From NCBI GenBank assembly GCA_014529385.2, contig CM043944.1:94322476-94386475 (forward strand): a stretch of DNA of 64,000 nucleotides, given 5' to 3'. Within the stretch, counting starts at the first letter, position 1. The number at the start of each line of letters is the position of its first letter. Below are positions 11,425 through 21,654 of this stretch, in pieces. Below the pieces are notes generated by a model. The model was given only the letters and a program-made list of their open reading frames with translations. It was not told the DNA's origin and made no database searches. Position numbers and translations under genes: made by a program. The stretch comes from Adiantum capillus-veneris (taxonomy: Eukaryota > Streptophyta > Polypodiopsida > Polypodiales > Pteridaceae).

Positions 11425-12373
11425 TTAAAAAATCATGCTTTCAAACTTTCTAATATTGTAAATGTCATTGTCAGCATAAGAGGCCATGTTTGCAAGACTT
11501 GAGCACTATGGCTAGGATGCCAAAAGTTATGGCAAGAAAGCTTGGTGAGATTTGACAAAATCTCCTTTGTAAAGAGGACAAAATCTCAAGACAAAAGGGT
11601 GCTCAAAGATGCTTGAAACACTTAAACACACTCACATAAATTTTTGGGCATAGCCTCCTTTGCCTGGGGAGTGAAAAACTCAACCCATACAATGCATAAA
11701 ACACATAAAAAACCAGCTCAAAAGAGTGAATGTGGGCATAGACTTTCAACTCTCACTGCTAAACAACTGCCATACTCGGTGTAAAGCAAAATATCTTATC
11801 AGAACATACACTATGGCGAGGGTACCATAATAGGGAACTCCAGCAACTTGTATCACCGAAGGTATCTCAACATTCGACAATACCCCGACTCAATAAAACC
11901 TCACACATAACCCTCCAAAAGGTTAAGCAGACACAATGAGTAGCCACAGTCTTAGAAAGGGCTCTTCCAATCCGAGTCTCAAAAACAGACGGCAAAACTG
12001 CCAAAAACGCCAAAGAATGGCTCCACATGGTGTACAATGGGCAATATCCACAACTCAACGTACATGAGTAATCACGCACAAACATGCTCTAAGAATACTA
12101 CATGCAGTAAACAAAATCCCTGTAGGGATGTCTGATCTCAAAAGAGCTCAATAGCACTATGTGTGCTCAAAAAAGTACGCATCTATCAAGGCATAGTCAT
12201 CTACAGAGAAACTGCTGCCAAAACAATTACTAGGAGTGCATGTGAAGGCATTGTACCCATACGTGTATGAAAACCTAGAGAACCTAGTGTAAGTAGGCTC
12301 AACCCCCCCCCCCCCCCCCCCCCCCCCCCCGTAAACCTGCTATGAGAGAAGCCGCATGTCGGTGTAGACTAGG
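11425..12373 (-). other. Untranslated leader of Copia-2
   Basis: This non-coding stretch lies between gag and the presumed 5' LTR. No credible ORF. It contains the 28-C run described separately. Confidence 0.5.
12303..12330. repeat. 28-base poly-C (poly-G on minus) homopolymer
   Basis: Twenty-eight consecutive C residues lie inside the Copia-2 leader. Runs this long are unstable and hard to sequence, so the true length may differ. The minus strand could form G-quadruplex structures. Confidence 0.95.
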
Positions 12374-12385
12374 ACGCCGATGCCA
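12374..12385 (-). other. Possible degraded primer-binding site of Copia-2
   Basis: Minus strand TGGCATCGGCGT resembles the initiator tRNA-Met site TGGTATCAGAGC at 8 of 12 positions, and lies next to the presumed left edge of the 5' LTR. It is weak and positional only. Confidence 0.35.
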
Positions 12386-12390
12386 ATTTT

Positions 12391-12891
12391 TGTCGTCGGA
12401 CAAAAATGTGAAAAACGCCGAAGGTCGCAGTCAAAACTAAGCTAAAAAGGTGACCGACGTACTCGATGTCGCTGTCGGGTGTCACTCCTCTATCAAAGAG
12501 GTACCTCACCCGTGGATGTCATCAGCACTAGCATCCACGAAAAATCACTCGTCCGTGGGAATGTTGATGTTGATAAGTGTCGTCGATGTTGATGTCGAAT
12601 GCCAGTGTGGAGCACCAAGAAAGCCGGTGTGCTCTCTGTCTCGCTCTCTATGCCAAAATCATTGAAGTTGGGGGATGCCCGGGCATACTTGCCAATGCGC
12701 TAGTCGAAAAATATTGTCATCTCTCCGATGTCGCGTATTGGCGAGAACCTGAAGCTTTCTTGGCTACTTGGTTTCAATTATGTGAGGCCAATGCCTTGGT
12801 TTTTTGCAAAGTGGGTGTGTCTTGAATAGAAGACCTCCCCTTTTCTCTCTATCAATTGAGGCCAAGCAAGTATACAAAGATTATGTGCGTG

Positions 12892-12939
<48 letters not shown>

Positions 12940-13630
12940 CACACCTCTACACACACCTCCAAAAGAAGAGTTAATTTTAATTATTTGTCAAACGCACAAG
13001 AACTGTCAGGTTTCTTCTATTGCAATGTGTGTGTTGGTTTCCCTGTTGCTCCTTGGGTGCTCACTCTCATGCTCAATTCACACATCCCTGCGCGCTCATT
13101 GCTCGATGCCCTGCAGACTAAACTCATTGCTCGATGCCTTGCAGACTCGGGTGATTCGTTGCTCTAAGCTTCAAATGCACAACTTGCTCATGAGATCCAA
13201 GCAATTCACAAGCTTTCAATCTTCGCTTGCTTGAGTTTGATTTGCTTGTTGCAACTTTGCTCTCAATTGGCTACAATTGCTTGAATCTAGCTTGATTTTT
13301 CTCCCTTACTGCTCAATTTCCACACACAAGCACTACAGAGTTCTCCAATGCTAGCCTCCACAACCCAATTTCACTGCTCAATAGTTTGACCTGCTTGGTA
13401 CTATCTCCACATGCTTTGCTTAATCCAAGCTCGTCTGTGCTCGTGATTGTGTATAGGAAGGGGGAAGGAGAAGAGGGGAGAACCACACAGTCTTGGGGAA
13501 ACCCTGCATTTTAGAAGGAGAGAGAGTGAGAACTTCTTTATTTTTAGTGTTATGTATATGGGATACAAAGGGGGAGTTAATGGGTTAGGTAAGTGTCACA
13601 TGGATCCGCCACAGTGGCCTTTACCCAACA
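12391..13630 (-). repeat. 5' LTR of Copia-2 (about 1.24 kb)
   Basis: The right edge is clear: minus strand starts TGTTGGGTAAAGGCC, matching the 3' LTR stub. The left edge is set only by the weak primer-binding site, so the length is approximate. A 44-bp (TG)n microsatellite at 12894-12937 lies inside. The part at 13437-13560 also occurs inverted at 5953-6078. Confidence 0.65.
12894..12937. repeat. (TG)n microsatellite
   Basis: About 22 uninterrupted TG units within the Copia-2 5' LTR. Confidence 0.95.
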
Positions 13631-13635
13631 TTGAA

Positions 13636-14477
13636 TACATGTTGAAACACATGAAAGATATGATGAGCAACATGCAAAGGATACCGATTCAAGGACCGGG
13701 ACATGGTCCACCACAAGGGCAACCTATGATACAACCTAGACCATCAAAATAGTGTGCCATTGAGGGAAAATGAATGAACCATGAAATAAATAAGTGCTAT
13801 TACAAGCCAAAATATGATGGAATTGTCCAGTATGTATCGACGAGACAACAGGGACAGCCGATGTATAGGTAAGCCTACCTAGCATGGGGCCGATACAAAA
13901 ACCACATATGGCTATGGAGAGACCACAATCAGTACTATGTGAGCAACCACCTCTACTGGAAACAATGATGTGCAAGTTAGGTACTTGCTTCTTGAAGGGC
14001 AATTGGAGGAGCGTGCTCTAATACCAGTTTCACCTTATAATGAAATTAATAGGTCAACCGGGGTAGTAGAAGATGAGTGGTATGCTCAATTCTACTTTTG
14101 CCATGGTCTAACCAATATACCAGCACCTCCGAAGGCACCACATGTTTACTTTGTTGCAAATCAGGGAGCAAGGCCACCCATGGTAAAACAAATTCCTAAA
14201 CCAAGAATAGGGAATTCCCATGAATGTGGTTCATATGACACATTGGAAAAATGATTGTCCAGAGTTAGATAAGAACGCTAGACCATTTGAGGCTTATTGC
14301 ATGCAATGTAGTAGAAAAGGTAGGCATTTTTATGACGATTGTCCTAAAAATCCCGCGAACAAAGAGAAAACAGCCATAAGCATAGTACAAGTCATGCCAA
14401 GTATCTCCTCAGAAGACAATGAACGCACGGTTCTGGTCCAGGTAGTTACTAGGGCATGTGCAGGCCAAGAAAAATAA
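13636..14477 (+). pseudogene. Gypsy gag remnant with zinc knuckle
   Basis: Fragments include HMKDMMSNMQRIPIQGP (13650-13700), a segment VVEDEWYAQFYFCHGLTNIP (about 14065-14125), and the knuckle CMQCSRKGRHFYDDCPK (about 14302-14350, C-x2-C-x4-H-x4-C). At least three frames are needed to read it. It would be the structural coat protein gene of the element. Confidence 0.65.
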
Positions 14478-16130
14478 ATAGAACACTGTGAGCAAATTTG
14501 GAACAAACAAAAAGCCTTCAAGAGACTCAAAGAAAGAGAGACACAGACATTATGATCTTATAAGACAAAAGCAACAAAGGGAGGTCAAAGAGAAAGGGAA
14601 AAAACTGGTTGAGGAAATAGCTCAATCAATATCATCAGAATTCAAAAAATCAAAACCAAGATCGGGATGATCTATGTTGGTATACAGTATATGAGTCCAT
14701 CAATGTAGCCTTGGAAGCTTTCCAAGCAGGACTAAAAACGAGTCAAACACTGGAAACAAAATGGAAAATCTATCTGTATAAGAACTTGGTGCAAATCTCA
14801 TGCAGTCAATGCTAGAACAAAAACCAAAGTTGGAAATCATAAAAAAACCAACTAAAAGAGAGACAAACCAAAACATGTAGAGACAAGGGATGTTAAAGAA
14901 CCAAGGCAATCTTTAGTCAAAACTAACAAACCTCCATTGATAGGTCCATACCGTGAGGAAGGGCTAGATGGAATTCCCTTAGTGGAAAAAGATTGGCCAA
15001 ATCATCTATGAAAATGGGTTAGAGAAGTAAATGACAAAAGTCTAATTCTGAAATTGGCTCCAATGGAGGAAGTTTAGCTAGATCAACCACCCATGGAGCT
15101 GAACAAACAATCTTTGTATGGAGATTGGGGATCAAAGTAATCAAGCCTATCAAAGGCCCAAACACTCCATACATTGCCCTCATACTTGGAAGAAAACAAA
15201 GATAAATCTTTGGTATGCAAGACCACAAAATTGATAGGCCAAAGAAAACTTTGGATGTGGAAAACTTACAATCAATCAAGCCAACTCATACTCAATGCAC
15301 AATCACATTGGGCGAGCTATTGAAGATAAGACCACATCTATGGAAAGGTCAGCAAGACACCCTAGAAAAAATTGGGCATAATGGGATTAACAAAAGACAC
15401 AATTTTGTGATTAGGAGGGAGAGGACATAATTCTTTTTCAGATGGTATCCATAGAACTGCTTGAGGAATAACAATTTTTCTTTGATCACTATGATACCAC
15501 CAATGAGCTAGAGGAGGAAATGCACTCAAGTTACTGAAGAATCCGACTCTGGAAAGGAACACGTCAAAGAAAAGCTATTACTGCGGGGAGGGGAAGAAAA
15601 AAAATTTGACTTTTCAAATCAGCACCATAGATGCCAACAAAGATATTGTAGTAAACAACAAAACAAATTGAGAAGAAATCAAAATGTGCCAAAGATAGGG
15701 AGCAAAACTCAATTCTTAATGATGATAGATATATCAAAGATAAGATACCCTATCTCATAAAAAGAAAAATGCACGAATCGACAAAACAAAACTAAACAAA
15801 ATCAAGAAACCATGAGGAAACCAAAGAAAAGGAACCTCCAATGATGAAAACAGAGCAAAAAGCTAAGCATACAGAGTTGAAGAGAACCTTGAAGGAGTTT
15901 TGGACCACTAAGATGGAGTCTAAGAGCGATAAACCAGGGGCTATCAATGTTCCTCACATTACAAAAGGTATACTCTGCAAGATCAATAGATCATAGTGGA
16001 ACATCCAATGAGAGATAGCTCAAGGAACCTTGAAAATCTTATAAAGGTTTTGAAAATGCCAAGAGGACTGACCTGGCACAACCTGGAGAAGACTCAAAAC
16101 CAACATACATAGCTACATACCTATCTTTGA
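14478..16130 (+). other. Spacer between gag and reverse transcriptase, very decayed
   Basis: By position this should hold the gag end and protease. A-rich sequence with many stops. I could not identify a protease active site, and nothing else is recognisable. Confidence 0.4.
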
Positions 16131-17060
16131 AAGAAGAAGAAATCCTCATCAAAACTCTGAAAGAGTATAGGGACGTTTTTGCTTGGTCATACAAAGATCA
16201 TCAACACGCTATTCCTCTAAGAGAGATGCTAAACCAAGTAAACAAAGACCCTATACCTACAAAGAGACATGCAAAAAAAAAAAAAAAGATTAAGAAAGAG
16301 AGATAATAACTCAAGAAAGTTGAGTTCATCTATGAAATCAAACACACTGACTAGGTGTCACCAATTGTGGTAGTACCAAAGAAAAACAAAAAATTCAAAG
16401 TGTGTGCTAACCTCAAGAAGATGAATTATGTTGCCATACGGGATAACTATTCTCTTCCCATCTTTGATCATGTCTTAAGAGTCAGTAGATGACAAAGAAG
16501 CTTATGGTTTCTTGGACAGATTTTTTGGTTATAACCAGTTGGCCATAGATCCAAAATATCAACACAAATGGCTTTTGTCACGCAATGGGGTGCCCTTTTG
16601 GTTGACCAATACACCAACAACATTCTAGAGACTAATGAGCCATGCATTCAAAGAATATTTGAGAAATTTTCTAGAAGTTTATATGGATGATCTTTGTGTG
16701 CATTTATTAAAAAAAAAAAGAACCATTTTGAGCACCTTAAGTGTGTCTTTGAGAAATGCCGTCTGTAGAGGATTTGTTTAGATCTGAGAAGTGTGTATTC
16801 ATGGTCATACAAGGCAAGATACTTGGAGATATCATCTCCAAAAAAGGTATTGCAACTATATAAAAAGGTGGTAGTAATTGTGGAAATGCCTAGACCGACA
16901 AATGTCAAGGAAGCTCCCGCATTCATAGGACATTGCGACTATGACCGTAGATTTATCTACATGTATGTTGTCATTGCAAAACACATTTATGATCTTATCA
17001 CTCACTTTGAATGGACTGAAGAGTGCAAAGAGCCTTTCAAAAGCTTAAATAATCTTTGTC
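16131..17060 (+). pseudogene. Tat-like gypsy reverse transcriptase (broken)
   Basis: Begins with LKEYRDVFAWSYKDHQHAI, then SPIVVVPKKNKKFKVCANLKKMN, RDNYSLPIFDH and, later, EKCVFMVIQGKILGDIIS and MPRPTNVKEAPAFIGHCDYDRRF, in changing frames. A poly-A/AAAG run at about 16267-16295 and another at 16709-16719 fall inside the gene. The catalytic YxDD block is reduced to VYMDDLCV near 16679. Confidence 0.75.
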
Positions 17061-17502
17061 ATCAACACTAATATTTGCAAAATCCAAACTGGAACAAAGT
17101 TTTTGATGTGCATGTGGATGCATCAAATTTTACTATTGGTTGCATACTAACCCACCAAAGGAGGGGACACTGGATTTATCTATTTCATATGCTAGTAGGC
17201 AACTAAACATAGCAAAAAAGAACTACACCACGACTAAAAGGGAAGGACTTGGAATGATGTATGTGGTCAAACCATTCTGACACTACTTATTAGCTAATAA
17301 GTTTGTCTTCTTTGTGGACCACCAAGCCCTACTCTATCTGGTAAACAAATCGTACAATACTAGTAGGATTGTAAGATGGTTTATTCTCCTTCTAGAGTTT
17401 GATTTTATAGTGGTAGTCAAGAAGTGCACCATGCATCACCGAGAAGACCTTCAAGAATCTCTTCTGGGGAACCTCCAAAAGGAATGCATGATGATTTTCT
17501 AG
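17061..17502 (+). pseudogene. Tat-like gypsy RNase H (broken)
   Basis: Recognisable stretches are SISYASRQLNIAKKNYTTTKREG (in part), GMMYVVKPF, and KFVFFVDHQALLYLVNK followed by IVRWFILLLEFDF. The frame 17314-17502 is open for 62 codons. Integrase text does not follow. Confidence 0.75.
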
Positions 17503-17889
17503 ATGCTTGTCTGTTCTCCGTGGAGATGATTCCGAGATGGTCATAAGATCTCGTCTCTTTGATGATCATAGCTGAAGTAGCTTCACAAATCCCACTCTCA
17601 ATTACACAACTAATAGCAATCTAGTAGGACTAACCGAGAACTTTGGGAGGAAATGAGTCTCGAAGCAAAGGTATGTATAAGTAGGCCAAAATTAGTCTCA
17701 TTTCTACTTTGTATTTCTAGAGAGAGATTTTAGAGCCCTATTTTGCACATTTTTTATTGATTCTATCAGTTTCCACGCTACACATTCTCGTACGAGACAT
17801 GAGGGGTAAGCTATTAACTTCCTTTCGAGATTGTTTTAACTTACTTTTGGGGTTGGGGTAGCTCGAAACAATGGTAGGTTAACAAATAA

Positions 17890-18060
17890 GGGACCTGAGA
17901 ATGCCCAAAGAAATTTGACCTAGCAGAGCCGAGAGAGGACTGACAACCAACATACATAGCTATAGACTTGTCTCAAGAGGAAAAAGAAATTCCGATTCGG
18001 ATGTTAAAAGAGTATAGAGACATTTTCGCTTAGTCCTACAAAGATTAAGGGAGTGGACCC
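17890..18060 (+). pseudogene. Second copy of the Tat-like pre-reverse-transcriptase segment
   Basis: The stretch repeats 16040-16200 in the same orientation. Shared pieces include the block AACCAACATACATAGCTA and an AAAGAGTATAG..ACtttt..GCTT segment corresponding to KEYRDVFAW. It is either a second insertion of the same family or a segmental duplication. Similarity fades after about 18050. Confidence 0.65.
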
Positions 18061-19136
18061 CAAAATATGTCGGTATACTATCCCTATGAGAGATGATCTT
18101 TCCCATCCCTCATGTTTGCAAAACATTACATGGTACCCGACAGCCTTTGAAAGGCTTTCACGATATTGATATGAAGTTTTTCTTTCAAATAAGAGCGTTC
18201 AAAGAAGAGGGTTTGTAATCCATAGTGAGGACAAGAAGAGACATGTCATGTCTAGAAAATATAAGATATGGTCCACCAGCTAAGCACATTAGTAATGTTC
18301 AGAAGATAGCCTAAGGCATATGATATGCGCACATCAAATCTTTTTCACTCTCGGAAGTGATACAAGTTTTACAAACAGGCCACAAGTTCCTTAAATATTG
18401 CCAAGAGAATTTTTCTTTAGGTAGCATCATGCAAGAATTACTCGGAAGGTATCATTTGGCTACACTGGATACTCTTAAATAACATTGATTTTTATCCTTA
18501 TAAAATTTGCCCATAATTTTCATATCCTCATTGACCCAGATTATAAGGATGACCTATAAATCTGATTTCTAGCTTGACCAAATAATTGTCACAAGTTGGT
18601 TGAAAACCAGGACACTTCAATGTTTACAGAAAAACGGGGCGTAGTTCATGAAAAAACAGGCGGTGTTTATAGGAGGGATGACAGAGCAAGAAGAACACCA
18701 ACTTCTCAAAGGAAGACTAAAACAAGTTTAAACCAAGGCATACACAAAAAGAAATGATACAAAACAGAGCAAGAAGAACACCAACTTCTCAAAGGAAGAC
18801 TAAAACAAGTTTAAACCAAGGCATACACAAAAAGAAATGATACAAAACAGAGAATTGGAAGGTGAGTGAACAGAACTCCAGAGGAGTGAACTAAACTAGT
18901 ATTTCCAAGAATTCACACTGATAACATTAACTGTAAGCACTCCGAAAGACAAACAAAATTGAGATAAATGCTAGGATAGTGGGATAACCAATATTGAAAA
19001 TGAAACGAAAAAACGGATGCTTCTGATGTTTCCAAGAACACAAAGAAACAGCAACTAAAGAAAGCTATGTCAAAGTGATAAATACTTCTTTGTTGCAGTC
19101 ACATAAGCAATACTTGCAAAAGTGAACTCTTTTAAG
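18061..19136. other. Intergenic DNA with one tandem repeat
   Basis: No gene seen apart from the 83-bp tandem duplication at 18681-18846. Confidence 0.5.
18681..18846. repeat. Perfect 83-bp tandem duplication
   Basis: 18681-18763 and 18764-18846 are identical by eye; the first 6 bases of the unit occur a third time. Perfect identity indicates a recent event (or an assembly artefact). Confidence 0.95.
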
Positions 19137-19139
19137 GTG

Positions 19140-19378
19140 GAGGACAACCTTCTCTGAGATACGTTTTAATAAATTTTTAAACAAGTGAGCCTGCACTCTG
19201 CTTTGACCAATGGAAAACTCTCGGTTCCCAACCAGCCTGCCAATGTGCCAATAAGCATCTTTAATCAGCAATTGTAATACATGATCCTCTTGTTTGGAAT
19301 CTGCAGTAATCCTGCTGTACAGATTAAACACTCGTTCTAATATTATTGCTGCAATGCCTAAACTCAAACCTAAAGAAC
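19140..19378 (-). pseudogene. Possible exon of an unidentified host gene
   Basis: A minus-strand frame reads like ordinary globular, helix-rich protein: LGIAAIILERVFNLYSRI, LIKDAYWHIGRLVGNREF, RVQAHLFKNLLKRISEK. Residue composition is unlike the transposon text around it. After SEK comes AAG followed by GTTGTC, a possible splice donor near 19140. A stop lies upstream near 19400. I do not recognise the family and found no neighbouring exons, so it may be an isolated exon relic, an exon of a gene with long introns, or chance. Confidence 0.3.
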
Positions 19379-19702
19379 TTGGATCTCGATCATTGCTCTA
19401 TGTGGTCATAATGGTAGTAATCATCTCCAATCACAAATGACTCCTATTTAATTAGCTCCCAGCACCTACAACTCTTTTGCATTTTTAAAGCTTCTAACAA
19501 ACTCAGCAAGCTCTACAACTGAGATGTCATCAGCAACTTCAGTAGCTACTAGCACTCAGTTGGCGCCACCGATGAAAAGACCTGCCAAAAACGAGCATGT
19601 CAAACTCCAAAACCCTGTTCATCAAACCCAATCACAAGAAAATTTAGAAATATTCTCATGTAGGAAAACGGAGTCTTTTTCAATGTTTTTCATACAAGGC
19701 AT

Positions 19703-19842
19703 AACATCATGAGCTTCTGCTCGAGAGGCGCCACATACCTAGCTAGGTACGATTGGGGGCAGGGGACCGCCGACCCCTCCACCAGGCCGACGGTCCCCTG
19801 CCCCCAATCGTAGGTGCCTCCCTCACAGAAGCTCATGATGTT
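19703..19842. repeat. Foldback element: 140-bp inverted repeat with GC-rich core
   Basis: Two perfect inverted segments are nested. The outer pair is 17 bp (19703-19719 with 19826-19842, AACATCATGAGCTTCTG and its complement). The inner pair is 22 bp (19748-19769 with 19791-19812) around a 21-base loop. The parts between pair only partly. Transcribed RNA would form a long hairpin. Candidates are a small MITE or foldback transposon, or a small-RNA hairpin locus. No coding potential. Confidence 0.85.
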
Positions 19843-20111
19843 GAGGTAAGTCACAATGTGGGAATTATTGTGAGAATTTGTCCAAAACTTCTTGTGAATG
19901 CTTTTTGACCTTATAAGACTACGTGACTTGAAATTAGACTTTTTTTAAAGTACCATTTTTAACTACACCAGGAATCATATTGATTTCCTATAGAGACTTA
20001 TTACCTCTTGTAAGTTATACACAAGGACCGCAAGCTGTAGCGTGTACAGGAATGCCACCACCATGCATCTGGGCAATACAACTTTACAGCTCAACGCAAT
20101 GGGCAGTAATT

Positions 20112-20798
20112 ATTTATTGGCCTTCGATTTTTGACAGGCGCTAATAATATATAGTTTAGAGCCCTGTTCCGTTATGGGCTCCCCCATAAGCTATTGGAGG
20201 GCCCTTTAATTTGGAAATGGGCGGCCCATACACTTAATGAGTGTGCAATTTGAAAAAAAGGTGATTATCGGCATTTAACGCTATTTTTTCGAGGAGGGAT
20301 GGCACCATTGTAGATGCGCCATTACCACTGGCTAAGCAACGATTTGTGCCATGTAAAAATAGAAGGTCTTGCTCATTGACTGTGCATGCTTGTTTGTTGC
20401 AATCACAACGGTGCTCATCTCTCAAACATCTGGTGCACACAGCACAACGAAGGCAAACGACTATACTGAAGCTGGTGCGTGAAGCTTTTTCAGCTGGACT
20501 GCAGTGAATTGATGTGCTCATGCCGTGTGTGAAACTGCTGTCGACCAATGATGATAGAGTTTAACCTAATGCTGAGCAGACGAGGAGGTGACATTCAGCC
20601 AGGAGAGACGACATGAACTTCGGATGACATGCGAGTCTGCGACGTTGCAGATCCAGCGTAACCAGCCTGTGTGGGGCTATGGGGATGCATACTTTTTTTT
20701 ATGGCCTTCAAAGTGAAAAAGGCCCCCCCAATTGAAATGTCCTTTAGAGGGCCTATGGGAGAGACCTCTTATAGGAAGGATTTATTGGCCTTCGATTT
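20112..20798. other. About 650-bp insert flanked by a 19-bp direct repeat
   Basis: The 19 bases ATTTATTGGCCTTCGATTT occur exactly at 20112-20130 and 20780-20798. The insert contains two GC-rich edges (near 20168-20215 and 20725-20775) that look roughly inverted to each other (GGGCTCCCCCATAAG versus the complement of CTATGGGAGAGACC). A 19-bp repeat is longer than usual for DNA transposons and would suit a LINE-type target duplication, but no LINE coding sequence or poly-A tail is seen. Nature unresolved. Confidence 0.55.
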
Positions 20799-20828
20799 GA
20801 TGGATCCACAAGGCTCCAATTTTTGCTC

Positions 20829-20840
20829 ACTACAAGAAAG
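20829..20840 (+). other. CACTA-transposon-like terminal motif
   Basis: CACTACAAGAAA matches the terminal motif of many plant CACTA elements. No inverted partner was found nearby, so this is a lone motif. Confidence 0.3.
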
Positions 20841-21045
20841 TGCCGGTTAAACACAAGATGAAAGCATATGTTACCCAACAAAAGGTTATGACTTTTCCAT
20901 GGCATGCCATGAACAACCCTAAGTGCTCTAAGTTACTACTAATTCCAAAAACTTGTAAGGCCTACGACACTCTGCCCAGCCCCCGTAACTCCTGTAGCCT
21001 ATTTGTGTGACCATGGGTTTTCAGGAGCTTGAGCCCCTCTAGCCC

Positions 21046-21290
21046 TTGGAAGCGCTGGGTAGGACGGGGCTCTTGAGAGCCTTGGATAAGGAAGGGCTTT
21101 TGACAAAGTTGGAAATAAAGATGGTTAAGTTTCCTTTGGAACCTCCTCTATCAAAAATGCTTCTCGTCAGTGTAGACCTTGACTGCAGTGATGATATTTT
21201 AACCATCATTGCCATGTTATATACACAGAACAACTTCTATAGGCCTCGGGAGAAATAGCCAAAGGGGGATCATTAGACCCTTTTAGCTCA
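21046..21290 (+). pseudogene. Fragment of a DEAH-box pre-mRNA-splicing helicase (Prp22/Prp2 family)
   Basis: The 70-codon frame contains [32 protein letters not shown] and FYRPREK. These fit the helicase-associated (winged-helix/ratchet) region of DEAH splicing helicases such as Prp22/DHX8, which remodel the spliceosome in the nucleus. After a TAG come PKGDH, another TAG and TLLAH. In the family, a GDHLTLL block follows PREK after about a dozen residues, so a short internal loss is likely. There is no helicase core upstream and no continuation downstream. It is an exon-sized relic, not a working gene. The family call is firm; the exact subfamily is not. Confidence 0.82.
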
Positions 21291-21654
21291 TTAGAAGGCC
21301 TCGCACACTTGGACGAGACACCTTTTCACAAGTCACTATGCAATAAAACTGTTTGCATAGGGAAGCACACATATCTACACCAAAAGCCTTCCTTATGTAT
21401 ATGAGCTCCTATCCATCTTCTTTTGATCCATCCATATGGTTCCAAAAGGATTGGAGAGTTGGAATTTGTTGTAAAGTTTTCTATTATTTTCACCTTTGGC
21501 GTTATGCTTATGCAACAAATTTTCCAGTTCATGTTAGATATCAACTCAAGATTTTGAAGTTCCATGTTGTACCAAGGTCAATTGTTAGAATTATGTATGT
21601 TCTTTCCACTATTGTTGTAGTGACACGTCGGCAAGATGATGTTTGTCAATTGTA
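21291..21654. other. Unassigned DNA before the gypsy cluster
   Basis: No recognisable gene; short frames on both strands. It forms the left flank of the LTR at 21655. Confidence 0.45.

Larger units (their letters stand above)
7361..13630 (-). mobile_element. Ty1/copia retrotransposon (Copia-2), full gene order, inactive
   Basis: On the minus strand, from right to left: 5' LTR, leader, gag with a CCHC knuckle, protease, integrase, reverse transcriptase, RNase H, polypurine tract and a stub of the 3' LTR. It is much better preserved than Copia-1 but has frameshifts in every gene. The two LTR edges agree (TGG CCTTTAC block, and GGGTTAGG...AGTGTCACA at 7363 and 13582), which defines the right boundary at 13630. 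Confidence 0.9.
13636..18060 (+). mobile_element. Decayed Ty3/gypsy element, Tat-like
   Basis: Plus-strand pieces of gag (knuckle), reverse transcriptase and RNase H occur in the right order over 4 kb, with many stops. Phrases such as DVFAWSYKDH before the reverse transcriptase and DHQALLYLVNK...IVRWFILLLEFDF in RNase H are typical of plant Tat/Ogre-type gypsy elements. It begins directly after the Copia-2 LTR. No LTR of its own was identified. Confidence 0.75.

Noticed and set aside
20234-20548. Cys-rich minus ORF (104 codons) in the 650-bp insert as a small secreted protein
   Set aside because: No conserved spacing, signal peptide or homologue recognised; cysteines are scattered and the frame is short.
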